Shown one piece after another: positions 37,151 to 49,610 of a stretch of 64,000 nucleotides of DNA. How positions within the stretch are numbered: the stretch's first letter is position 1; each line of letters begins with the position of its first letter. Origin of the DNA: Dicaeum eximium (lineage: Eukaryota; Chordata; Aves; Passeriformes; Dicaeidae). The translations under genes were made by a program, and so were the position numbers. A model generated the notes under the pieces. That model saw only the letters and a list, made by a program, of their open reading frames with translations. It had not been told where the DNA came from and did no database searches. Where the stretch lies: contig VWZP01007832.1 of assembly GCA_013396995.1 (NCBI GenBank), forward strand, positions 3,052,313 through 3,116,312, in the 5' to 3' direction.

Positions 37151-40100
37151 GTCTCAGAGCAGATAAGATTGTAACGAAAGAGAACGACATCATGGTAAAG
37201 GGCAAACATCAGGGGCTACTAGACACAGAGGGGTGGCAAAGGAGATCTGTCCCTATCCTGATCCAACTCCTATTTCCAAGGGAGGTTTCTGGTGCGTTCA
37301 TTTGGCCCAGCTCGTTTCACGGGTCCAGTTTGAAGGTATAGAAGAGGGCGATGTCAGGCCTGTCTGAGGGAAAGGGAGAGGGAAGTACAGAGAGTGGGAT
37401 CGCGTGGGAACCTTTGAACTCACTTTAACCCCATGGATAAACCCTAATGGGGAACCACATCCTCAAACATACAATGTGATGAGGTCATTGCAAACACAAG
37501 GGTGTCCTTTGAGAAACTGAAGGCTCATCCACTGGGAACTGGGCTGAAATGTATCATTTCACAGAGGCCAAGTAATCAGTCTTTGGGAAACAGAACATTT
37601 CTTCAGAGGGAATATCTGACATTTCAGTAGCTGGTTTTGCTGCATAATGGGGGGGAGAAACATTGGGGTTTTTTGGTTTTTTGTTTGTTTGTTTGTTTGT
37701 TTGTTTTTTGTTTTTTAAATCCAAGTTCTAAAACAAATCCAATCCTGCCTTGGAGCTCGTCAAACATTTTACTGTGATAAAGTTCAAAATTTTCAGTGTG
37801 ATTGTGCCAGAACATGTACAAGAGATGAAATATTATACATACTCCATGTGGGCTTTGTGGCATTGAAATATGATAATAAAATACAGAGCAAAATGAGAAG
37901 GCACAGCCGAAACAATCACGTTTTACATTATTGAGATTAAATAACTATGATATTGTCAAACAAGGAAAGTCAAAATATGTCATGCTGGCTTTTTAAAAGA
38001 GAAATTTGCATTCAAAGAGATCTCTCAAAATGGTTTCAAAGAAGTATGAGCAGTTTTCTGAGGATAGCTCAGGCTGCTGCATCAGGGTGAGAGTTTCAGA
38101 AGTAGTAAACATTTATTTTCAATGTTCGTCATTCAAACAGTTGTGTCACCTGATGTCACAAGGAACTATGGGGTTATTTCTGGCACATATAAATGTGCTT
38201 TTGAAAATACTGCCCTCAGCCAAGATTTTAATTCATAAACAAGAGCCAGAGGCCTTCTGTGGCAACTGCATTGTTTGAGACTGCCTAGATCACTCACTCA
38301 CCCACCTTTTATTAATTCAGGAGCCTGGGTCAAGCCTTTGTCCTCCCTGCTGGGTGTTTCAAGGCAAGACAACTGCCACAGGATGTGCTTTCAGCTCTTC
38401 CCCTCTCCCCTCTCTTTGATGCTGTTTGGTCAGAGCAGATCGTCACAGCATTAACACTGCTCTGTGTGACCACGTTTGATAAGTGACCTCAGACTTTCAG
38501 GCACGTTTTTTCCCGGCTCCCCCAGCAACAGGCAGATGCACGGGTGCAGGCAGATCTCCCCTGACTCCTTGCAGGCAGGCGTGGGGTGCGACACGGCTCG
38601 CAAGGGGGATCGGCAGCTCTCAGCAGCAGGAGGCACTTGGGAGAGGATGTACAAAAGGCAGCAGCTGGTCTGCGGGAGGCTCTCACCTGCACCACGCTGC
38701 TGTATTACACGGGCCCGACAGGCTTTAGTTTCCCTCACAGCAGCTTTAGCAACTGCGCAATCAAACCCTCGCTGGAGCATCTCTAGCAGGCACCAGTGCC
38801 CTGGGGCTGACGCTGACGTGCAGCGTTGTTCTGCAGGACCAAGGAAATCGAGTGGCTCCGAGTCACCAGCTCGCTGTGCTCCAGGAGCTTCAGCTGAGGC
38901 ACTTAATCAGGCAGGAGAGAGGGAAGGATGGAAAACAAACTCCAAGCTGGACCTGGGGGAAGAAGCGTTGCAAACCAGAGTGGAGAGGGGAGCAGGGAGG
39001 GGGCTGCACCTGTCCCTGGATCCTGCACAATCCAGCCAGAGCCTGGTGTTTGAACAAAAGGGGGGAAAAAAAAGTAAAGGAAAAATTTGTTAACTATTAT
39101 TGAGAAATGTCCTGCGCTTGTTAAGAGTCCATGGACAGAGACAGTGACTCACAGAGAGCGGGACACAGAGAGATGGGGGCTCAGAGGCCCCAGGCAGCAG
39201 TGGGGAAGGGAGAGGCTGGTCCAGAGTCCCTCCCAAGCAGTGCTCATGAATATCTGCTGGAGGAGCATCTGTAAAAGAGAAGGGTCTAGCAGCCTCCCCC
39301 GCTGCGGGGGAGAAAGCCTTTTGTGTAGATCAAAGGCAGAGCCCTGTTTTTCATAGTCCTGGGCTGGAGAAATACCAGCCTGCTTTCTTCATCTTCAAAT
39401 AGGACAGTTTGTTAAACACGATGCCTCTGAAATGTGCTAAGGCAGCTACATCAGTAGGATTTGTTATATGCAGTGCTGAACACATTAAAATACATTCTGA
39501 GAGGATGCAAGGCAGGCTGGAGCACAGAGACTCGGTTCTGTTAGACTGTGTGTGGAGCAAGCTGCAGCAGTGCTGATGGGAGGATTTGGTTTTTCCTCAG
39601 GCATTGCTGAGCCTTAATTTTTCTCCCAGGTCAGCTGGAACCTTGGAGAGGGCAGTGGGTGGCACTGCCCCCTGCTCTTCCCTGGGATCCTGGCCCCTTC
39701 TGTTATCGAGAGCCAAGTCAGGGAATACCCATGAGAGGTGTGAGTGGGTGTGTCCTGTGTGCGAGGCAATGCTTGGAGAGGCAAAAGAGAGAGCAGGGCT
39801 GCTGAGAGGGGCCAGAGCTGGCACTGGGGTGTGCTGCTTCCTCAGATACCCCCTCGTGTGCCCCAGCAAGTGAAGGTGTCCCTGTCCAAGGGCTGGAGGC
39901 TGGAGCCATCTTCAAGCAAGCCCTCTGCCTATACAGCCCTCTGATGGGTGCAGACCAACTCTATTTAGTTATGTTGCAAGGTGTTGGGGGGAAAGGACTT
40001 GGAGAGGACAGCATGTCCCTCTGAGCCCGGGGAAGGGAGGCAGGAAGCTGGCAGAGAGCAGGCAGAGCAGGCAGTTTTGAAACACTGAAATAATCAATAC

Positions 40101-43100
40101 CCTGCAGATGTCTCTGGTTTTATACTGGCACCTCTTGCAGCTCTGGCCACCTGTCCCCTGGTGTGACCTCAGTTCTGCAGGTCCTGCAAGATAGCACGTC
40201 CCATTTGGGCTAGGATCACTTCTCATGAGAGGAACTAATTCTGCCCCTGAGGTTGGGCTGGGGCATGAAGATGATGAGGGACACTTTCTTTGCCAGGAAC
40301 AAGACACAAGCTGCTTTCAGAGCAAGGCAGCCTTTTTGTCTTGGAAGGGTAGCACAAGGATCTGGTGCAGGGTCTGTGTCCCCAGGCTGCTCTTTGAGGG
40401 TGCTGCATAGTCAGAGAGACAGGCCTTCAAAGAAAAAAATGCTGTCGTGAAAATTGTGTTTTCTGATCTGTGAAAAGTGGCAAGGCCTAGAAAGAGAAAA
40501 AAGTAGGTTCTATATTGGCACAAAACTTTTTGATCTTCTTTCAAGGAAATCTCAAAAACTTGTTTCCGGTCAAGGCATTTTGATTCAGGGCCTGCAAATG
40601 GTTGCATTTGAATCTCTGTCTTTTAAATAATTTTGTGTATACATAATTAAGCAGAAAAACTATCATTGGAATACAAACTTTAAAAACAATCTCTGCAAAT
40701 TTTATCTGAAGCAGAATAAGACATACTCAATGTCTTTGAAGAAATAGCATTTTTAGGAGGGAAAAAACCCACCAAAACCCCACAACAAACTAAAACACAA
40801 AAATTAAAGTAAAAAAGCTACTCCCAGAGTGTCATCTGAAGGGGACAGTGATTCTTATGTGTACCCAGTGTCACTGAAAGGGGCTCTAGCACTTGCACAA
40901 GACTCCTGCAGAAGCTTTGCTATCTCAGCAGGTTGGGCACAGACTCCATCCCCTGTAAAAGAAGGTCACACTGGAACAGAGCAAGATTTTTTTCCCTCTT
41001 TTTCATGCCCCTCAGTGGCCTCCCACACTCCTTTGGCTGGCCACCCTTATTTTTTAGAATTCTACAATACTTTTTTGCTGTTACCCTATAGCTGCTTTTA
41101 CCTCCAGCTGTTCACTTCAGCAACTGGGCTCCTCTGAGCATCCATGAGAGTCCTCTTTTCCATGAGAGTCCTTTTATTCTGCATCTGAGATTGTTTTGTT
41201 GTCCCTACAGTATGTTGAGATAGTTGCTGACTTCAATTTTCACCCTTTAGGTTGTCATTTTCTCACACTCAAAAATACTTCCTACAGTTTCCTTTGAAAG
41301 GTGCTACAGAAAATGTGCTGAGTGATAGGTTTATAAGCTATAAGATCAGGGAGGATGGTTAGGCTATGTAGTCCAAATTAGTGACTAAGCCTTGTTTGGA
41401 GCCCTTGTGTGCTGTCAGTTGCAGCCATTGAATTCTCTCACCACAGAGTGGTCATGCTGCCATGCCAATGAAACCAGGAGGAAGGAGCTTCTCTCCCTGC
41501 CTGGACAGCCCCAGCCATCTCCCCTCCATTTGCTGCTGAGGGTTTCTAGCAGGGAGGGAAAGCTCAGGTGCCAGCTCAGTGGTGGTATTTTTAAACCCCA
41601 GAGCTAGGGAAGGGGGGCTGCCCTTCATCCTGGATACTCCGAGTCCCTTTTCCACATTAACGTAAGCTGATTTAGCTAATGATTACAAAATCCTGTGAGA
41701 AGGATGGGTAGGCACTGCAGCAGTTTTCCATCAACAAATATGAGGCTGCATGAGCTTTTCCCTTCTGACTTATTGCTTCTGGTTGTTTGTTGCTTTTCTT
41801 TTTTTCTTTTCTTGCCTTGTGGGCGGAGATTTCCTTAGCTTAATCTCTGACAGAATGTGAGACGCTTCTCCTTTGTGTTAATTGATTTCCACTGCCAAAG
41901 TTCCAGGTCAGAAGGGTGGGAGAATGAAAGAAGATGCCTTCTTCCTTCTGAAAAGGACATTGCCTGTCTCTTTTTGTAAAGCAGGGAAGCAAGGTGCTGC
42001 TGGGGCCCCTCATGAGCCAGGTGTGGGGGCTGGCATAGCCCTGGTAGGTACGCATAGTGCAGATGGAATGTGTGTTCCCCACATCCCAACAACATTTAAG
42101 CAGCAATTTACTTTTTAAGATGCAAGGTAAAGACTTCAGAATTTGCTGGTACAAGGCTGAGAGCAAAAGATTGCAAGAAGACTGAACCAAGTGCCACTGC
42201 ATAGCAGAGGCATCTTAAGAACACATCTCCCATTTTCTCAGGGTACTTTTCCCAAAAACGTGTGCAGGACACCAGCCCAGGTCCTGATGAACAGCTCTCC
42301 AATGAGTGACCCCATTACGGCCTCCCTGTAATTCTGCATGGCCCCTTTCTGGAACAGCTCCCAGATCTAGTTTTCTTTTCTTTTTTTTTGTTAAAGAGTA
42401 AGTGTATCCCCAGGATCCAGATCAATGCCTCATCTTTGAATCCCAGGGTGCTGGTGACTGAGGAGGGGGCTCTGTGCTTCCCGCTGGGGTTGACAAGGAT
42501 GGAGGGAAACACCCATGTGCTCTAACCACAGCTCACCAGTCAGAGAAGCTGTGATGCCCGGGGTGTCCTCCCAAAGAGGGAGGAGGCAGAGCCCCTTGGC
42601 AGAGCCTCACAACAGGATTTCTCCCAGTGACCTGAAATGACTGCGCGCAGCGTTCGGGGTGCTGCCCGCTGCTCTCCGCATGCACCACGAGGTCTTTGTA
42701 ATTAATTTATACGAGATGCACAGCCAACTGTACTTGCACAGCATACTACAGATTAAATTTAACATCAAAGAGCAGCTGTGAATGTTTCTTGGCATATATA
42801 GGCCACCTAGTTTACATTTCAGCTGTTTCTGTAGTTAACTGCTTCAGCCCCTGGACAAAGCCAGGCAGCTGCCAACAGCTGGAAGGCTCCAGCAGAATGG
42901 GCAGAGCATCCACCAGAGACCTCTTTGCCTATGTGGCACTATCAGAGCCACAGCCATGCAGGACAACACCCTGCATGACCACGAAGGTGAATATTCAAAG
43001 CAGGACCCTCACTAGAGCTGGGGTTGGTGGTTTGTTGCAGGTGTGGCTTCCCTGGCCAATAGCTGTGCCCTTCTCAGAGGCACTCACGTCACTGGTTGTG

Positions 43101-46100
43101 ATCTCTGGCACAGCAGTGCTGCTGCCAAGCAAAGTCCTGCACTCTGCTGAGTTTTTGGTGGGTCACACACAGCAGACCATCGCTGTGTGCCTCTAGTTGC
43201 TCCCAGCCTGGATACCAGTGCAGCCAAGGCAGGGTTTGCAGACCCTCACCAGAGCATGCCCACCTTGTCTCCTCATCTTGAAAGCTCAAATTCAGGGCTT
43301 CCTGCTGGTGACACTAAAGTTTTCAGTGGGGTCACCTTCCAGGGCAGTCACTACTCCACCACTGCCACTGCAGCAGCACCTCAGAGGAGCAGTCTCTGCC
43401 AGAGGTGGGTGTCCCCTCCTTGGCCATCACTGCTGTGCTGTGCACCTCCCTGGCCTGTAGCCATTTGCTCTGGGCTGTGCAGCTCCTCTCCCCCAGGTTC
43501 TCCCTGACACCAAACTCACCAGGAACCAGTCGCTCTCCCAGAAGAAACCAGAATGTGTTCATACACCAGTGACAGATTTCCTCCTGATGTTAGTGGTTTA
43601 TTTGACAAAAACATAGGAGAAATTCATAAACAGTGAACTAAAGCCAAGGCTTCTTCAGTCACTTCACTGTGGGAAAGGGAGCACCTTTGCTTTTTGGAAG
43701 CCAAGATTTACATAAAAAAAAGTAAATTGCTCTTCAGTGTCCCTTGGTGTCTGCAGTGCACTGAGTCCCTGAGACTCTGCTGTGTGTGGGGCACATGGTG
43801 GGGACACAGCACAATGGCATTCAACCAGTCCCTTGTGAAGAAGAGCTGTGACCTGCTGCCCACAGCCAGGTGCCAGGATTTGCAGGGTCCCACGCCCCTG
43901 CTTTGCAGCAGGCTGAGGTCAGGCAGTGCTGGCTGAGGTTTGCCAGCTCCCTCTTTCCCTGCTGACTGGGAGTGTTCAACACTGTGGCAGAGAACGTTGC
44001 AGCTTAGCACATGGTGGTCACCAAAATGAGGGTGAGTAAGTGGTATGAGCTCTGTCAGGGTAAACAAGGGAAAGCTTAAAAGAGACAAAACATTCACATA
44101 GATTTGCCCTGGTGACAGAGTAGGAACAAAATTAAATTCCTCAGCTCTTGGCTGATGGGGTTGGCATTGGATGAGAGACAGAATCTGATCTTCACATCAA
44201 AGGGAAGAGCACTTGGTTCTTCTTCAGTCACTTCTGCCTCTTTCACTGGTAGTCTGGAGGGTCACTTGGGTTTTTTGTCACCAGGCTGCTGGCCTGCCCT
44301 CTGCCTTGCCATGGGGCATCCTGCCTGACCTGTTGGACGCTGATGTGTGTAGCTGAGAGCACTTGGTAGCTCCTGGTGGGACCCTGAGGACACCTTTCCC
44401 TCGGAGAGCAGGGCCTTGGTGACCATCTGGCAGGATGGGAATGTTCCACTGCCTGCTAGTTATATAAATATAATGCTTGGCATCTTTGCATGTATACTTT
44501 TAATGCCATGAGTGCCTTTGCCAGCTCCCACATTTTCCAGTGTGCTGAGTTCTGTTCTCAGTATATTTTGCCAATTTACTGAACATGTTTTCAGTCCCAT
44601 TAGGGTAAATAGAAAGCTTCCTGCATCTGGCCTCTTCATGTCTGTGACCGCTCTGACAGCTCCTCTCATGCCAAAAGTGAGGCCAGTGCCCAGTGCAGCT
44701 GTTCCTGGAGCCTGTTCTCCTCTCAGGGAGCAAGGATAAATAGGAGCATTTCACAGAAGCACGGCTGAAGGGAAATGCACCCCTTAAAAGTGGGATTCAA
44801 AGTTATGGGTGTATTTGGGAAGAAGAAACTTCAAAGGAAGGAGCAAGAATTAATCCAGATTCTTCATCTAAAAGTGACACAGGCTTGTCCCATCCCTGCT
44901 TGTCCCTGCATCAGGGATGGGCAGACACCTCTGAAGCAGCAGGTATTGACAGTAAGTGGAACTGTTCATCATAGCTCTGGACCAAAACTGCAGTTTCTGT
45001 CTGTGCCAAGAACCAGTCCAAAGCCTATGAACCACTTCCATGCTAGCTAGGGACACAGTAGGATGTTGTCTCCAGTGACTGCTTCTGCTTATAAGTTTTA
45101 ACCTGAAGTGATATAGGAAGTAAACAAGCAGCACAAATGGCGACAAGTGACCTTGCTTCCTAATAATCAAAATTAAGCTTTAAATGCGAATCAATAGTAA
45201 CAACAATAGGCAGGCTTGAAATAAGGTTTAGATGTTTCCATCACCCTCTTCCTGAAATTTCTGTCCATAGCCAGGAAGGGTCAGTTTTATCACCAGAGGT
45301 ACTTCACCACAAAAGGCCAAGTCTCTGATGATGTCTGCTGTTCAGGATGAGGTCCAGCTCTCACTCCTAGCCTTAACCTAGGGCGGACTTGGCCTGAGTT
45401 TTCAACATCATATTTTTATTCCCCACAAAAGAGCCAGAGAAGTTAAATCCTGTGTCAGCTGGCAGCAGGCCCACAGCAAACAGCTTTTCTTTTCAGATCT
45501 GGGTCAGCCCCTAGGCCTGGCAGAGCTTGGACATGGTCATGGGGGGCCAGATCTGCAGGGGTCCAGGCAGGACAAGGCCCCAGCTGCACAAACTGCTCCA
45601 GTGTACCCTGTCATCAGAGGTGCCTCTGACTCTTCTCCAACGTTCACCTTGAGATTGAGATGCAAACTGGCCTCAGCCCACACTTCCTAATACAATTGCA
45701 ATGATATTTTTCCAAAGAAGTGCAGAATATCATTTCCCTGGGCACTGGGAGGTGAATAGGGCCAGGTAGCCAAGGAGACAAATGGCATGAAATTTGAAAA
45801 AAATCCAGCACTATCAGAGAGGTGAAAGCCTACTTTATAGGAAATACTGGGAGCTACTTTGAGTGCAGGAAGCAGTTTAGAGCTTTACCTTTGTGGGAAT
45901 GTCATATGGGGAAAAGAGATGTTCATCATTTCAATTCAACTTTGCTTATTACAAGTGTGAATTCCAGCTTGTGTTTGGGCATGGATCTACCAAGGCTGTG
46001 CACTTCCAAAAAATATTTTAAGGAAGTAAAAGCCAATTAACGCTTAGTAGATTTTCTAGGGTCACATCTGACAAATCTCACTCATTTTATTAAGAAAAGT

Positions 46101-48879
46101 CTTTCTGGGGAAATAAAAAAGTCCACAATATTGACACTCTATTCCTGAAGCCCAAAGTTATTAGCTCTGGTAACTTCACCACAGACTAGTGGAAGCACAT
46201 TAGCTTGGTGTCGAGGAACCTTAACCCCATGCAAGGTTCCCCCTTATCTTTTTAACCCTTGTACTGTCTAAGGTAATTTTCTGAGAGCTCCTTTGCCTAG
46301 TTAGTGCATTCATGCAGAGTTCTTTTTGATTACACAAATAATTTCCTCAGTGTCCTTTATCACAGCAAAGCAGCCTTGCACTTCCTTATTCAGCAGAAAC
46401 AGCTCTTGCAAACAGCCCAAACACCTTCCCTTAGCAAAACCCCACACCTGCATAGCTCTCACTTATCAACAGAGGTTTCCTTTGACTCTTTTGGGTGGCA
46501 GCACATCAGCAGACATTCAGCCAGGTCTGCACTGTGACAGCAGCAGCTCTGCAGTGAGCAATGCCCGGGGCTGTGGGTACCTGCCCTCTTCCAGCACTGC
46601 TGGTGCTGTGTGCTCTGACCACAGCCACACGCCTCCCTCGCTGCCTCCCCTGGAAATACCCACAGCAAAAGCCCCTCTCTGGAGATCTCAGCCTGAGACA
46701 TCCCCAGATCTAAACAGGACAGGCTTTAGGATAATTGTACCAACTCTTCATCCACAGAGTTTTAGAGACAGGAGCCCAGCAACAGCACTAACATTGAGGC
46801 TGCTGCTCAGGGTAACTCCCGAGAGACATTCCTGCTCTCACTGAAGGATGATTTAAGAAGGAGTGTACAAGTGCATACAGAGGGCACAGAAGGACATGTG
46901 CCCCTCCCAAAGCTCTACATTCAATTTTGCAGTTTTGTTTTCCCCTCGTCTTTTAGTGGGTTTTAATAATACCTGTACATACACCTTTAGGTGCACTTGT
47001 ACCAGTGAAATGACCCCTCTGATTACAAAAGATCTGTGCTTAATTGGCCAAAAAGTCTCTAGACAAAAGCCTTTATCTGTGTTTTAACAAACAGCAGTCA
47101 CCATGGCATTTTAAACTATCTATGGAAATGTGTATCTTAAGGTTAAAAATGAGTGTTTGAACTGGCTTTGTGAGCATTTGTGAGCATTTGCTAAGTCTCA
47201 CATTCTTCTGCACAATGTGCCCAGCATAAACTGTGGGCTCCTGTTTTGCAAACGTGAGCTCATTAGGGCTGATCTAAGCCTCCTGCTGCAAGTGACTGCC
47301 AGGTTCCCCAAGGGGACAGCCAGGAGAGTGACAATGAATTAGCTAAAGCCTACCTACTTTAATCCTATAAAAGGAATCTGGGAGGAGTTTAATGAGATCT
47401 AAGGTCACACAGGACGTTTTTCTGTGGTGTGTTGCGTTTTGTGGCGTGGTATCCCAGCATGACAGACCCTCACTGCTGCCACCCTGGTAGAACAGGCTGC
47501 AGGGCTGTCCCCTGGGACAAACCACCAAAAAGGGCCTTTTGCTCAAACTAACCTGAAGTGCCATTGTATGGACTGGATGGCTCCAACACCCCAGGAGCTG
47601 GGCTCATCTTGGAGTCAAACCAAGCAAGGGGGTGGCCAGAGCACATCTCTGGAGCCAGAGCAGAAAGGAGGGGAACAGGGACATGGCAGGGGAGCAAGGA
47701 GGGACTTTCTTCTCAGGGTGGGGACAGCTGGATTTCATCTGCTGTACCTGAAACTGTCTCCTGGAGAAACCAGGTCATGTGGCAAAACCCAGGTGGTGTG
47801 GCTGGGCTTGGGTATGCTCCAGGGTGTTTGCTTTGGGGAAAAGAAGACTGTTTTTTCCTGAGGAAACAGAGAGTGGGAGACAGGAAAAACAATATAAAAC
47901 AGCTTGGATTCCAATGGGTCCTTGACTTTTAGAAATAATGTAGGTTGCATCAGGTTTTTTCACATAATACAAGAGAGAAAACCAATTTCATTCCACTTGT
48001 AGCGAGGCATAAGATTATATGGGACTAAATATGTGTGTGGGCAGTTTATTAGCAAATGGAGCTGAGCAGAGAAGGTAAACAAACAAGCTTGTTTTAGGGA
48101 GACTTTGTCATTATATCACCAGCCACAGGCTCCCCAGGGAAAGCAAGCAAGCCTCTAATTGGACTTCTGCAGCAATCAGCAGCTGGCAAGATCCCTGCTC
48201 AAGTGTAGGAGAATTGTGAAATTTGGCTGGGTTGAAAAAACGTGCCATTCTGCCCAGTGATGCCAACATCTACGTGGTTTGCACGTATTTGTTGGGAATT
48301 GGTTACCTTGTGGCCAGTGGGACTGCTGCCACAGCTGGCTGGGTCATTGGCTACAGAGGGTTCAGAGAACTGAGCTGGGCAGAATCCTACCCCCATAGAG
48401 TTAAAAAATGATGGCTTTGTTCCCAGGCAGTTCAGGTGCTGGCAAAAGAGTGCAAAGGAAACACTTATTTTTGCAGGGCTGGTGCTTCAGCCACTGGGGC
48501 TACACCATCACCCAAGTGATTCCATCCCAGGGGCTGCACCACTATGTGGAGGTGAGAAGGATGGAGGAAGGCAGCCTTAATTTTACACAGTTTAGGCTGC
48601 CAGGGAGGTTTACTTTTGGGATGTTTTCAAGCATTTAGCCATTGGTTAAAGTGCTCTGACTGGGAGAATGACTTCCCAGACATTTCCCTCTCCACTCCTC
48701 TGGAGACAGGAACAGCCATGTGGCTCATGAGCCACTTCTGAGCATCAATGCTCACTTTCCTTGTCTTAAAAAGTCCCAATATGATTTTGATTTTTTCCAC
48801 CAAAATGTAACTATGGTCAAAATTCTGCACATATGACACTTTATGAGCCCTTTTCCTCCAGCAGATTCATTACCCATCC
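37151..48879. other. Non-coding stretch; no gene recognised
   Basis: No frame resembles a known protein and no PRDM11 exon is seen. There is a (GTTT)n tract at about 37676-37716, an A/C-rich tract at about 40757-40805 and a 10-bp duplication at 47171-47190. The longest open frame in the window (38476-39093 on +, 205 codons) lies here and looks non-coding. Confidence 0.6.
37676..37716. repeat. (GTTT)n microsatellite
   Basis: About six GTTT units are embedded in a T-rich tract. In birds such tracts can derive from the A-rich tail of an inserted element read in reverse, but no element body is recognised beside it. Confidence 0.9.
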
Positions 48880-49610
48880 CACCATCTCCATCTTACATTT
48901 AGGAATCTGATTATTCCTTCCTAAGGATACTACTTTGTACTTGTCTTTATTAAAGTGTCTCCTGTTATTTCAGACTATTTCTTAAACTTATCATTTTGAA
49001 TTCTAATCTTATCAAATGTGCCTGCAGTCCCTCCCAGATTAATGCCACCTGCAAATTTAATAAGATTGTTCTCATTCCATCATCTGAGCCATTAATGAAA
49101 ACATTGAATAACATCTGCTGCAGGAATGATCACTGCAAAATCCCAGCTGATGAATCATTCCAGCTTGACAATTAAATGTCAGCAGTTTTAAGCTACTCTT
49201 ATACTCAGTCTATAGGAACTGCCTTTAGGCCATGCTACCCTAAATTGTTTAGGAGTGTGCATATAAGACCAATGTCATAAACCTTACTGAAGACACATGA
49301 CATTGACTGCTCCTGCCTCATCCACAAACCCTATTAACCTGTCAGGAAAGAAACTGGATCTTGTTGACACAACCTATTCTTGACATATTCCTATTAACTT
49401 AAAAGTTTCTCAGCCTTATTATCTAGGTGCTTAAATTTTTTTCTTCAATTATTTGTTTCAGGACTTTTTCCAGGAATTGTTCAGCTTTATAATTTTCTGA
49501 CTTCAGTCACTCCCTCCCTTTATTGAAGTGAAACTCTTTTTCTCTGCCTGGGAGCAGGATTTGCAAAAGCTCTCCACGGTGGCCATTATCTTCAGAGAGA
49601 AGCTTTAGGT
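48880..49610 (-). repeat. Ancient CR1/L3-type LINE, reverse-transcriptase region, antisense
   Basis: Read on the minus strand, the segment follows the CR1/L3 reverse-transcriptase region in order, though decayed. Near 49300-49360 a relic of the VDEGKAVDVVYLDFSKAFDT block is visible (DEA.AVNVMCLQ then FSKVYDIG after frame shifts). Near 49020-49105 the FNIFINDLDDG and FADDTKLGG blocks survive as FNVFINGSDDGMR and a damaged KFAGGIN-like remnant. Several stops and indels make it non-functional. The heavy decay compared with the CR1 copies at 6 kb and 61 kb implies an old insertion, probably before the bird radiation. Confidence 0.8.

Noticed and set aside
48223..48411. Small plus-strand frame with a hydrophobic, membrane-like middle
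   Set aside because: Only 62 codons, no family match, and no flanking splice or regulatory signals.
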